Assembly (NCBI RefSeq): GCF_002877365.1 | Contig: NZ_MCWZ01000026.1 | Location: 1-57,023, forward strand | Length of the DNA stretch: 57,023 nt | DNA from: Vibrio sp. 10N.261.55.A7 | GTDB lineage: Bacteria; Pseudomonadota; Gammaproteobacteria; Enterobacterales; Vibrionaceae | Reading direction: 5' to 3' | In this document: positions 1-7,430 of the stretch, piece after piece | How the letters are laid out: each line of letters opens with the position of its first letter | How positions within the stretch are numbered: the stretch's first letter is position 1 | The notes under the pieces: model-generated | The model's database searches: none | The model's input: only the letters and a program-made list of their open reading frames with translations | What the model was told of the DNA's origin: nothing | Program-made: the position numbers and the translations under genes

Positions 1-1
1 C

Positions 2-409
2 TTGGATTCTGACGCTTGGCAAAGCTTGGTAAAACACCCTAGAATTCATTTTTATCAGCTCGGTAAGAAAGACGCGATTGTTTTAGGCGGGGACAAACAT
101 TACGGAAAGCTGCATGCAAAGTTTTTGATTTTTGATGAGTTTGCTTTCGTAGGTACAACGAACCTGGATTTTCGTTCTCTGCTATACAATAACGAAGTCG
201 GGTATTTCCTTCGTGGCGCAACAGTTATAGATGACCTAAATGAAGAGTTTGAATTGTTGAAGTCATACTCAACCCGCTGGGGCAGTAAAGATTGGTTAGA
301 AATGCGCAGAATGATAAGAGAAGTTGGGGGCTCAAAAGGGCTAACGACAAGCAATCAACGAGAGCTCTATAATTTGCTAGAGTCGACAGGGCTAAAATAT
401 CAATTTTAA
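2..409 (+). CDS. Phospholipase D-like protein, C-terminal part (5' end outside window)
   Basis: The reading frame is open from the window edge, so the gene starts upstream and only its last ~135 residues are visible. They contain one HKD motif, HAKFLIFDE...GTTN (visible residues 38-54: H38, K40, D45, N54), the catalytic signature of the phospholipase D superfamily (cardiolipin synthases, PLD-type phosphatidyltransferases and nucleases). Full members normally carry two HKD motifs, and this would be the second. The piece after the motif (LDFRSLLYNNEVGYF) resembles cardiolipin synthase-like proteins, where a membrane role in phospholipid synthesis is usual. The substrate cannot be decided from this fragment. 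The gene ends at a bidirectional terminator shared with the converging lipoprotein gene. Confidence 0.75.
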   Translation: MDSDAWQSLVKHPRIHFYQLGKKDAIVLGGDKHYGKLHAKFLIFDEFAFVGTTNLDFRSLLYNNEVGYFLRGATVIDDLNEEFELLKSYSTRWGSKDWLEMRRMIREVGGSKGLTTSNQRELYNLLESTGLKYQF

Positions 410-422
410 ATTTATAATTAAA

Positions 423-453
423 AAAGCAGAGCCATTTTTGGCTCTGCTTTTTT
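423..453. terminator. Bidirectional rho-independent terminator
   Basis: A perfect hairpin (arms AAAGCAGAGCCA and TGGCTCTGCTTT, short T loop) has an A-tract on the left and a T-tract on the right, so it can end transcription in both directions. It lies between the converging PLD-like gene and the DUF3332 lipoprotein gene. Confidence 0.9.
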
Positions 454-467
454 ATATAAAATGATCG

Positions 468-1007
468 TTACGCTTTTTCTGCTTGTAGCGTTTCCAATTG
501 GCTCATTGTGGTTTGAGAAATAAGTTCACCATCAATATAATATGACACCTCTTCACCACTTCTAACGCCCGTTAAAACTCCGGTATCACCATTGTTGTAA
601 GTAATATCCATTTGAATGGTATTATCATCAACTTCCTTTAATACGCCAGATTCAATCGTTCTATTATTTGAAATAGGCCCAACCGGTGCTTCTGTTAAAG
701 AAGGATCTAGATCTTGATTTATTTCAAACTGGGTATCCACTTTAGAATCAAATAGGTGAGGTTTACCGTTGATAGGGTTCTTTCCTGTCCAGAACTCTAA
801 TGAGTTAAATACCACGTAATCGACTGCTGTCGTAACACCATAAACCGGCGCAAGCAGTAAGTTTACGCCAGCTCTTGCATAGCGGTTATCAACGACTTCT
901 ACGTTAAAAGTGACGACTTTTTCAGTGACAGCATTGCTACCAACACAGCCAGTAAGCGCAGTTGCAAGAAGAGTAAGGCCGATTGTTTTCGTTACGATAT
1001 TTTTCAT
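468..1007 (-). CDS. DUF3332-type lipoprotein
   Basis: A 179-residue protein with a short hydrophobic signal segment ending in a lipobox (ALTGC), so it is predicted to be a lipid-anchored envelope protein. The mature part has the stretch VVDNRYARAGVNLLLAPVYG followed by a tryptophan-containing segment ending in GKNP, which I recognise as the DUF3332 family common in Vibrio; its biochemical role is unknown. The longer open frame begins at a TTG at 1019, but the ATG at 1007 is preceded by a GGAAC ribosome-binding-like sequence and places the signal peptide at the true N-terminus, so I chose it. The gene is monocistronic, with the shared terminator just downstream. Family assignment is from memory of the motif. 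Confidence 0.7.
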   Translation of the reverse strand: MKNIVTKTIGLTLLATALTGCVGSNAVTEKVVTFNVEVVDNRYARAGVNLLLAPVYGVTTAVDYVVFNSLEFWTGKNPINGKPHLFDSKVDTQFEINQDLDPSLTEAPVGPISNNRTIESGVLKEVDDNTIQMDITYNNGDTGVLTGVRSGEEVSYYIDGELISQTTMSQLETLQAEKA

Positions 1008-1019
1008 ATTGAGTTCCAA

Positions 1020-1560
1020 ATTTTTTGTTGAGTACGTTTCGTTTTGATGTGGCTATTATGAACTTATCAAAATCTAAGACTTACCATTTTGCGCCACTGG
1101 AGTAATATGTATTGATATTCTGTATGAAAATTAAAATGTAATATTAACTAAGTGATGCAACGTATAAATAAAATAAAAGCCTTTAGTGAAGACTAAAGGC
1201 TTTATATTTAATGGATGGATTTTAGAGACTTACAGATTGGTGTGCGTCTTTACTTAAAAATATACTGATATGTTTTAACTGTTATCCAACGAATACCGAA
1301 GAATGAGTGCTTTAAAATTCCCCAAATTACTTTGGAAATGGATATTGATAGGTCAGTTGCGACATGAAGGCAAGAGTATAAATCTGAGTGTTTGAATTCG
1401 TTAAGAGTCATAGTTCATCATGAATTAATTAAAGTAGACACATTATAGTTCCCGAAGGCGCAACTCTTTTACCATTTCCCGCCACTCGAAACTATTCTGA
1501 TGCAAACCTTCTTTAATCTAAGTGCGGATAGGGTTGAAAACATCAATGGATATGTTCAAC
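1020..1560. other. Gene-poor interval with repeated 18-mer
   Basis: No convincing gene lies here. The region holds the presumed promoter of the DUF3332 gene, an isolated strong hairpin at 1176-1203, and two near-identical 18-mers in direct orientation at 1081-1098 and 1469-1486 (TTACCATTT, two variable bases, CGCCACT; 16 of 18 identical). The first copy is about 75-90 bp upstream of the DUF3332 start codon. The second is just downstream of the porin gene. Confidence 0.5.
1176..1203. terminator. Orphan terminator-like hairpin
   Basis: A perfect 12-bp stem (AAAGCCTTTAGT paired with ACTAAAGGCTTT) with a GAAG tetraloop, followed on the plus strand by a T-rich run. No protein gene ends here on either strand. 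It could terminate an unannotated small RNA, or stop read-through from the minus-strand porin cassette before it reaches the lipoprotein gene. Confidence 0.6.
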
Positions 1561-2841
1561 CTAGATAAACAGCCTTGCTCTTATTCCGAATACCCAAGCG
1601 TGATCTTCGGATGAGAGAGCAGGGTTATCTACATACTGAATGTCAGGGGTTATTTGTAGGTATTCAGTGAGTTGCACGTTGTAGTAAATTTCTGCTGTCG
1701 CTTGATTTTCTTCGGCACCCATATAGCGCTGTAGTGTATCCCCGTTTGTTTCTGACCAGTTTATGGCAAAGCCTAGATTACTTTTCGGTGACCCCAAGCC
1801 AAAATATCCGAAACCAACACTAAGCGATTTATCGTACAAAGCAACATCACCTTCTGAAATTCCACCTCTTACAAAAGGCATAATTTGAGGGGTGACAAAT
1901 TGGCTCCACGAGAAATTAATACCCTGTCCTGATTCTCCACCGACAACGGTCCCATCTGGCTGGACGCTAGAGGAGAGGCTATGCCTTGAACCTTCATCCA
2001 TATGCCATAAAGTCACGTGAAAATTATCGGTATAAATTTGCTCTTGAGATGCTGTCCAGCCAAGCTCTAATGTTGTAAATAGCGTGGTGTCGTTGAATAA
2101 AGTATCGAAACCATCAAAGATGTCGTCAGACTTCCCCTTTGCATCAGCAATCCCAGCAACGGCATAAAAATTGTCGGTAATCATGTGTCCAGCCGATATG
2201 GCTAAGATACCATCATCAGGTAAGCCCATAACGCCGGCGCCCGTGCTGAAGGCAAGGTTAGTAAAACCTGACCAAGGGCTTGCAAGCGCGTACGTATCAA
2301 CATAGTCAGTGACATCTTGCCAGCCCAGAATTAACGATGTTTTTCCACCATTAAACTTTTGCTTCCAGTGAAGGTTTGTTACGCGGAAACCCTGATCATT
2401 GTAGGCTGGTGCGACCATACCCACGTATCCTAATCCTTCAGGGCCTCCACCAATATCATCAATGAAGGCGAAGTTTTTAGGTGCAGTGCTTGAATAGGCA
2501 TGACGATGCTCTACTTTCCAAACAATTCCACCCGTATTTCCTGACTCTTGGCCTATTAGGTTCCAAGAGCCGTAGAATCGCGCGATACCAGATGATCGAT
2601 CAACAGAGTTTCCTTTAGAGCCACTTGGAGAGGTGACACCTAACGCTAAATAATCAGCCCCAAAGGTAAGTCCTTCTTTTGCAAGGTTTTCTCTCCAGCC
2701 CTGCTTTTGGCGCGTATTTTCTGCAATAGTATTTTCTACAGAATCTGGGCTTTCAAAATTAGCACCTGCAAATGTAGGATGAGTGATTAACGAAGTTGCT
2801 ATTAATAACGTTAGTAAATGAGAATGTGCCATCTTGTTCAT
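1561..2841 (-). CDS. OprB-type carbohydrate-selective outer-membrane porin
   Basis: About 426 residues. A signal peptide (MAHSHLLTLLIATSLITHPTFAGA) is followed by a beta-strand-rich body with many alternating aromatic and Gly segments, ending in RARLFI, as expected of an outer-membrane barrel. Segments such as GLTFGADYLALGV, LHWKQKFNGGKTSLILGWQD and ITPDIQYVDNP are typical of the OprB family (PF04966), which admits sugars and other small solutes. The longest frame starts at 2904, but that adds 21 residues before the signal peptide. I prefer the ATG at 2841; the ATG at 2832 is also possible, and neither has a strong ribosome-binding site. It is the last gene of an amidohydrolase-DUF3299-porin cassette, so it probably imports the substrate or product of those exported proteins. 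The solute is unknown. Confidence 0.8.
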   Translation of the reverse strand: MNKMAHSHLLTLLIATSLITHPTFAGANFESPDSVENTIAENTRQKQGWRENLAKEGLTFGADYLALGVTSPSGSKGNSVDRSSGIARFYGSWNLIGQESGNTGGIVWKVEHRHAYSSTAPKNFAFIDDIGGGPEGLGYVGMVAPAYNDQGFRVTNLHWKQKFNGGKTSLILGWQDVTDYVDTYALASPWSGFTNLAFSTGAGVMGLPDDGILAISAGHMITDNFYAVAGIADAKGKSDDIFDGFDTLFNDTTLFTTLELGWTASQEQIYTDNFHVTLWHMDEGSRHSLSSSVQPDGTVVGGESGQGINFSWSQFVTPQIMPFVRGGISEGDVALYDKSLSVGFGYFGLGSPKSNLGFAINWSETNGDTLQRYMGAEENQATAEIYYNVQLTEYLQITPDIQYVDNPALSSEDHAWVFGIRARLFI

Positions 2842-2930
2842 AGTTGTACCAGTATATGTATAAACCCTCGCATATTCGGTGAGTGCAGGGGTAGAAAGAG
2901 TCATTAGGCAGTGAAAATGTAAGGTGTTAT

Positions 2931-3560
2931 TTACTGTTCGTAATAGCGCTCGATCTTGGAACCTTTCATCGAGTAGCCCATTGTTAACTGAGTTTTCCCA
3001 TCGACTAGGTACACTTCATCAGTTTGTATATCGGCTTGAATGACGCCTTCAACCCAAACGGGATATTGGATATTTTCAATCTCAAACCCTTCTGGGTAGG
3101 AGAGTCTAACGATTTGATTCGCGGGTGGTGGTGGTAGGTGGATACAGGCCCCTGCATAAGGTACCAATAAAAACTCAACTGCCTTGATCCCCTTAAATTC
3201 TATTGGAACAACAAAACCAGGCATTCTTACCCTGTTGCCTGTAATTTCGGTGTTTAGAGATTCTGCCTTTTGTTTTTCTAAGGCCATGTAGTCTTCGCGA
3301 GCTTTTAGCGTTTTTTCTACATTAATGCCTTGGCTTTCTAATGCACGTACAGCTTTGTTTAGCTCAATTTTAGACTGGTCATCGGTCTGAAATTGAAGAT
3401 GTAAGACTGATGCGAGTAATTGTTTTTGATCCTCCGTGATCTCTGGTAATTGAATGGTTTCTTCTGAAACTGACGGCTTAAGAGTCTGCCATGTGACTTC
3501 TTGTATCTCAGCGATTACAGAAAACGAAAATACAGACAGGAGAATGAACAATTTTTTCAT
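2931..3560 (-). CDS. Exported DUF3299-domain protein
   Basis: A 209-residue protein with an N-terminal signal peptide (MKKLFILLSVFSFSVIA), so probably periplasmic. The core (RMPGFVVPIEFKG ... EFLLVPYAGACIHLPPPP ... NQIV) matches the DUF3299 family. The conserved Cys-x-His-x-Pro-Pro-Pro segment could bind a metal, but no function is established for this copy. From memory, DUF3299 proteins also occur in Vibrio metal-uptake loci. A good ribosome-binding site (GAGGAC, 6 nt before the ATG) supports the start. The gene lies 62 nt after the amidohydrolase and about 90 nt before the porin on the same strand, probably one transcript. Confidence 0.75.
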   Translation of the reverse strand: MKKLFILLSVFSFSVIAEIQEVTWQTLKPSVSEETIQLPEITEDQKQLLASVLHLQFQTDDQSKIELNKAVRALESQGINVEKTLKAREDYMALEKQKAESLNTEITGNRVRMPGFVVPIEFKGIKAVEFLLVPYAGACIHLPPPPANQIVRLSYPEGFEIENIQYPVWVEGVIQADIQTDEVYLVDGKTQLTMGYSMKGSKIERYYEQ

Positions 3561-3622
3561 GATGAGTCCTCATTAAGGTAGCCTCGAAAGACTACCTTTA
3601 CTACTTAGATTGGCGTTATCGA

Positions 3623-5002
3623 TTACAGAGTATTTTTGTAAATCTTGCCGTCTTTCATGATGAGCTTCATCGTTTCAATACCATCACGCGCAGGAGCATC
3701 GAACCATTTTTCATTTGCACCAATGACGGACAAGTCTTCAAGAGGGTTCCCTTCAACAAGTAAGATGTCGGCATATGCACCTACCTCTATAACACCCAAT
3801 GAGCCTTCAAAATATGGGTCTAAGGTTTCACCAGATAGTTTAACAATCTCTCCATTTACTGAAGTCATTGAGATTAAAGTGTAGAAATTCCCAAAGAACT
3901 TACCACTTAGGAATATGGAATGATCCGCTTGTTGCTCACAAGCCGCAACACCACCAACACAGTCCACATGGAACCCAAGTTTTGGCTTGTATTCATTAAC
4001 GTTGTCGATGTAGTCACTAAATGCTGCTTGAGCTGTTTTTGCTTTTCGAGCAGATGCAGGGTTCGTATTAATGGCTTCGATTTCAAATAGGTACGGCGAA
4101 AATGCGGTCATGTTCGTTGTCATATAAACATCATTTTTCTTCATCGCTTTAGCAACATCTTTGTCAAACATGAATGCGTGCTCAAGCGTCTTAACACCCG
4201 CTTCTACATTTCTTAATAAAGACACTTTACTGTACGCATGAGACATGGCGTAAGAACCATAGGCGTCAGCCACTTCAACCGCTGCTTTTATCTCTTCTAA
4301 CGAGTACGCGTTTAACTGCCAAGGGTCGAAAGAAGAAGCGACACCACCGCTCGACATCAGCTTTATTTGAGTTGCACCCTGCATGTAGTTTTGGCGTGCG
4401 CAAGTCTTGATATCACCAATGCTATCAGCAGTACAGCTCATACCTAAACGAGCTCCTGCAGATTGTGGACCATTAAATGTTTCGTTGGGCGTTGTGAAGT
4501 TTCGAAAATCAGCATGAGAACCCGTAGGCCCGATGAAAGCACCAGAAGGGTAGATTCTAGGCCCTTTTAATTCACCTGAATCAATTGTTTTCTTAAGACC
4601 TGCGGCCATGCCACCAGCGTCACGCCATGTAGTAAAGCCAGACATTAGCGCAGATTCAGCACGAGCAGCTGATCGAGCGGCTAGTTCTTCCCAGTTACGA
4701 TTATTTTCAATATCGGGTAACGATGAACCATTCATTTGTAGATGCCCGTGACCTTCAATTAGGCCTGGCATTAATGTCATCCCAGAACCATCAATAACAG
4801 TTGCATCACCCGCATCAATAGCTTCTTTAGAAATCTTTTCTATTTTGTTATCGACGACAAGAACATGATGATCTTCATACAGCTTATCTTCAGTACCGTT
4901 AAAAATATCAACGTTAGTGAATAGAGTAGAAGCGGCATTTGCTGAGAAAGCGGTAGAGCATGAGATAGCAAGCACTGAAAGCTTGATTGTTGTACGTTTC
5001 AT
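3623..5002 (-). CDS. Exported metal-dependent amidohydrolase
   Basis: A 459-residue protein with a signal peptide (MKRTTIKLSVLAISCSTAFSA), hence periplasmic or secreted. It belongs to the amidohydrolase superfamily (PF01979): a metal-binding HxH in GLIEGHGH, a lysine in TQIKLMSSGG likely to be the carbamylated bridging ligand, later histidines in SHAYS and LEHAF, an aspartate near LGFHVDC, and the usual C-terminal beta segment DILLVEGNPLEDL. The closest general type is the prolidase-like (Xaa-Pro dipeptidase) or imidazolonepropionase-like group; the substrate cannot be told. The longest frame starts at 5053 with a TTG-like extension; the ATG at 5002 has an AAAGGTG ribosome-binding site and directly begins the signal peptide. 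It is the first gene of the cassette, downstream of an AraC regulator. Confidence 0.85.
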   Translation of the reverse strand: MKRTTIKLSVLAISCSTAFSANAASTLFTNVDIFNGTEDKLYEDHHVLVVDNKIEKISKEAIDAGDATVIDGSGMTLMPGLIEGHGHLQMNGSSLPDIENNRNWEELAARSAARAESALMSGFTTWRDAGGMAAGLKKTIDSGELKGPRIYPSGAFIGPTGSHADFRNFTTPNETFNGPQSAGARLGMSCTADSIGDIKTCARQNYMQGATQIKLMSSGGVASSFDPWQLNAYSLEEIKAAVEVADAYGSYAMSHAYSKVSLLRNVEAGVKTLEHAFMFDKDVAKAMKKNDVYMTTNMTAFSPYLFEIEAINTNPASARKAKTAQAAFSDYIDNVNEYKPKLGFHVDCVGGVAACEQQADHSIFLSGKFFGNFYTLISMTSVNGEIVKLSGETLDPYFEGSLGVIEVGAYADILLVEGNPLEDLSVIGANEKWFDAPARDGIETMKLIMKDGKIYKNTL

Positions 5003-5177
5003 TGAGGCACCTTTGAGTTTCCATACGCGTAGACAAACTACATCGCGTAACATTCCAGACTAAATATATTGTTACGAAGCTAACCAGTGGGCCCTTTTCG
5101 TTTAACAAAGGGCTTTCACTTAATTAACATTCAATAACTTAGTAGAAATATTCGCACTTTTCCACGAATGATAATTG

Positions 5178-5194
5178 CCATTAGGTGACAATGG
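5178..5194. promoter_or_regulatory. Inverted repeat upstream of amidohydrolase
   Basis: CCATT and AATGG separated by 7 nt lie in the 211-bp gap between the AraC-type gene and the amidohydrolase start, about 175 nt before the latter. The position suits a regulator-binding site, possibly for the adjacent AraC protein. The repeat is short and could be chance. Confidence 0.3.
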
Positions 5195-5213
5195 GAAGCG
5201 TCATAAGATTCAT

Positions 5214-6242
5214 CTACCGGTTCTCATTTTTAAGCTTTTTCTTATACTCCCTTGGAGTCATATCCATCAAGCGTTTAAAGGCTCGAGTGAAATGGGCGGA
5301 ATCAGAATAGCCCATTTTGCTTGCCACATCGGTTATGGGAAGTTGGTCACATTTAAGTAGCTCCAATATTTGTTCCAACATGAGCTGTTCTATAACTTTT
5401 CCGTATAAAACGCCTTCTTCTTTGAGCCGCCTTTGAAGCGTTCTCACGTTCAAATCGAGAATTTCTGCGGCAAGTTTAATAGGAAGTTTCCCCATAGAAA
5501 CATAGGGCTTGATTGCGAGTTTGAATGAGCCCAAAAAAGAGTCACAGCTGGGAATTGAGGGCAATGCTGACGGTTCAGAACGTTGAGGTAGGCGCACTGG
5601 CGACGCTAGAATACTGTCTGAAATATACAGGGCAGTGGTGGGTCTGCTGCAAAAAAACTGGGCAGAGTTTAGATTTGGCAGGTTTCGGAACTCATGATCG
5701 TGGCCGCTTTGTAAACCGATCTCGGTGGGTTGCCACTTTCCATCGGTCAATGCACCAAGTAACTCGCATAGGAATAGAACAGAGAAGATCTCGCCATATT
5801 TAAACCACAACTCGTTTGCTTCTGTTTTATCTCTTACTAGCCACCATTTGCCTCCTGCTTTTTGTGTATAGACCTGAGCGTTGCTTGAAGCCTTTGATAG
5901 TACTAACGAAAACTCATCCAGTGCGTCTTTTAGCGATGTGTCTTTGGTTAAATAGGAGAGAAACATGGGCACATAGATTGATCGACAGCTATCGATAATG
6001 AGTTGTCCAAAATCTTTGTTCGTTAAGCGGCTGCCTAATATGTGTATCAGGTTTTTAAGTGTGGTTTCTGGCAGGTATTGGTAGTGCACGTTATCGTCGA
6101 AAAGATCGTTGGGTACCAGTGCTTGCCTAAGCAATGGATAAATATCATCGTCAATATGGCTAAATAGACTAACAAAGTATTGAACATCAGTGCGTCTGAC
6201 GAGTGGGATGCTTCTTTCCACCTTTTCTTCCTTAATCGCCAC
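5214..6242 (-). CDS. AraC-family regulator (arabinose-binding-like N-domain)
   Basis: A transcription factor of about 342 residues. The N-terminal ~230 residues look like the PF12625-type ligand-binding domain of OruR/ArgR-like AraC proteins. The C-terminal ~95 residues hold the double helix-turn-helix (KLAAEILDLNVRTLQRRLK ... ITDVASKMGYSDSAHFTRAF, ending in TPREYKKKLK). The longest frame begins with a GTG at 6329, but the GTG at 6242 has a clear GAGG ribosome-binding site 7 nt upstream and gives the usual family length, so I chose it. It is upstream of and co-directional with the exported amidohydrolase cassette, which it probably controls, and divergent from the HD-GYP gene. Confidence 0.85.
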   Translation of the reverse strand: MAIKEEKVERSIPLVRRTDVQYFVSLFSHIDDDIYPLLRQALVPNDLFDDNVHYQYLPETTLKNLIHILGSRLTNKDFGQLIIDSCRSIYVPMFLSYLTKDTSLKDALDEFSLVLSKASSNAQVYTQKAGGKWWLVRDKTEANELWFKYGEIFSVLFLCELLGALTDGKWQPTEIGLQSGHDHEFRNLPNLNSAQFFCSRPTTALYISDSILASPVRLPQRSEPSALPSIPSCDSFLGSFKLAIKPYVSMGKLPIKLAAEILDLNVRTLQRRLKEEGVLYGKVIEQLMLEQILELLKCDQLPITDVASKMGYSDSAHFTRAFKRLMDMTPREYKKKLKNENR

Positions 6243-6395
6243 GTTAATACCTCGTAATTTTGTGCGCAATCGCACCAAAACTATGACATAGCTAACACGT
6301 TTGTAAAGTGTCTGCTTCTCTATTCGCACATTGTAATTTTCACTTCTACACTTTATTGAATCACTTTAAATTCAAAATCTTATAGATATGGGCGA

Positions 6396-7424
6396 ATGCA
6401 AATGAGCGAGAGAGCGACATTGTTAATCGTAGATGATACTGCTGAAAATCTGGACGTTCTTACTGGGCTTTTTAAAGATAAGTATCAAGTCAAAGCGGCA
6501 AAAAGTGGCAAGGTGGCGATTAAGTTGGCTCAAATGACACCGCAACCAGATTTGATCCTCCTAGATATCATGATGCCAGAGGTTGATGGGTATCAGGTCT
6601 GCGAAACTCTAAAGTCACAACCGCATACCGCCCATATTCCAATTATATTTGTTACCGCCAAAATCTCACCTTCAGATGAGATTAAAGGCCTATCGCTCGG
6701 CGCGGTTGACTATATCACGAAGCCAATAACGCCCGCTGTCGCCTTGCAGAGAGTACAAACTCAGTTGGCACTTTATAATCAAAAGCAAGAGTTGTATCTA
6801 AAAGTAAAAGAGCAAACAAAAGAAATAAACCATAGCAAAATAGAAATGGTTAAAAGACTCGGTAGGGCAGCCGAATACAAGGACAATGAAACAGGAATGC
6901 ACGTGCTGAGAATGAGCCATTATTGCCATGTGTTGGCAGTAGCTTGTGGTATGTCGCTGGAAGACGCAGACATTCTAAGAGATGCCGCGCCAATGCATGA
7001 TATCGGGAAAATAGGCATACCTGACGATGTATTGTTAAAGCCGGGTAAGCTCGACAGTGAAGAATGGGCAGTGATGCAAACACACGTCGACATTGGCGTT
7101 GACATACTCGGTGATACTGCGGGTTCAAGGCTGTTAGAGATGGCAGTGCAGGTTGCTCAGTCACACCATGAAAAATGGAATGGTAAAGGCTACCCACAAG
7201 GGTTAGTGGGTGAAGACATTCCACTTGTGGCTAGAGTGGCAACGATTGCTGACGTGTTTGATGCGCTCACATCAGAGCGTCCGTATAAAGAAGCATGGAG
7301 CGTAGAACGAGCCGTATCCTTATTGAAGGAGGAAAAAGGGCAACACTTTGATCCAAACTTGGTCGATTTGTTTATCGGAAAATTGGATGAAATATTGGAA
7401 ATTAAAACCAAGTTCAAGGACTAG
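6396..7424 (+). CDS. Response regulator with HD-GYP domain (predicted c-di-GMP phosphodiesterase)
   Basis: 342 residues. The N-terminal receiver domain (about 6-125) has the acidic pocket in LLIVDD and phospho-acceptor D57 in LLDIMMPEVDGY. A short helical linker is followed by an HD-GYP domain (about 150-335) with H201-D202 in HDIGKIG, the HHEKW motif at 257-261, and G265-Y266-P267. HD-GYP proteins hydrolyse cyclic di-GMP, lowering the second messenger that favours biofilm over motility. All key residues seen here are intact. The stop is only 6 nt before the start of a large hybrid sensor kinase, so the two are surely co-transcribed and probably signal together. The ATG at 6402 is an alternative start. 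Confidence 0.92.
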   Translation: MQMSERATLLIVDDTAENLDVLTGLFKDKYQVKAAKSGKVAIKLAQMTPQPDLILLDIMMPEVDGYQVCETLKSQPHTAHIPIIFVTAKISPSDEIKGLSLGAVDYITKPITPAVALQRVQTQLALYNQKQELYLKVKEQTKEINHSKIEMVKRLGRAAEYKDNETGMHVLRMSHYCHVLAVACGMSLEDADILRDAAPMHDIGKIGIPDDVLLKPGKLDSEEWAVMQTHVDIGVDILGDTAGSRLLEMAVQVAQSHHEKWNGKGYPQGLVGEDIPLVARVATIADVFDALTSERPYKEAWSVERAVSLLKEEKGQHFDPNLVDLFIGKLDEILEIKTKFKD

Positions 7425-7430
7425 TTAGCT

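Noticed and set aside
5525..5998. Plus-strand frames inside the AraC-type gene
   Set aside because: Antisense shadows; the AraC frame has full domain structure and a ribosome-binding site.
6850..7417. Minus-strand frames inside the HD-GYP gene
   Set aside because: They are shadows of the plus-strand gene, have no ribosome-binding sites and their products match no family features.
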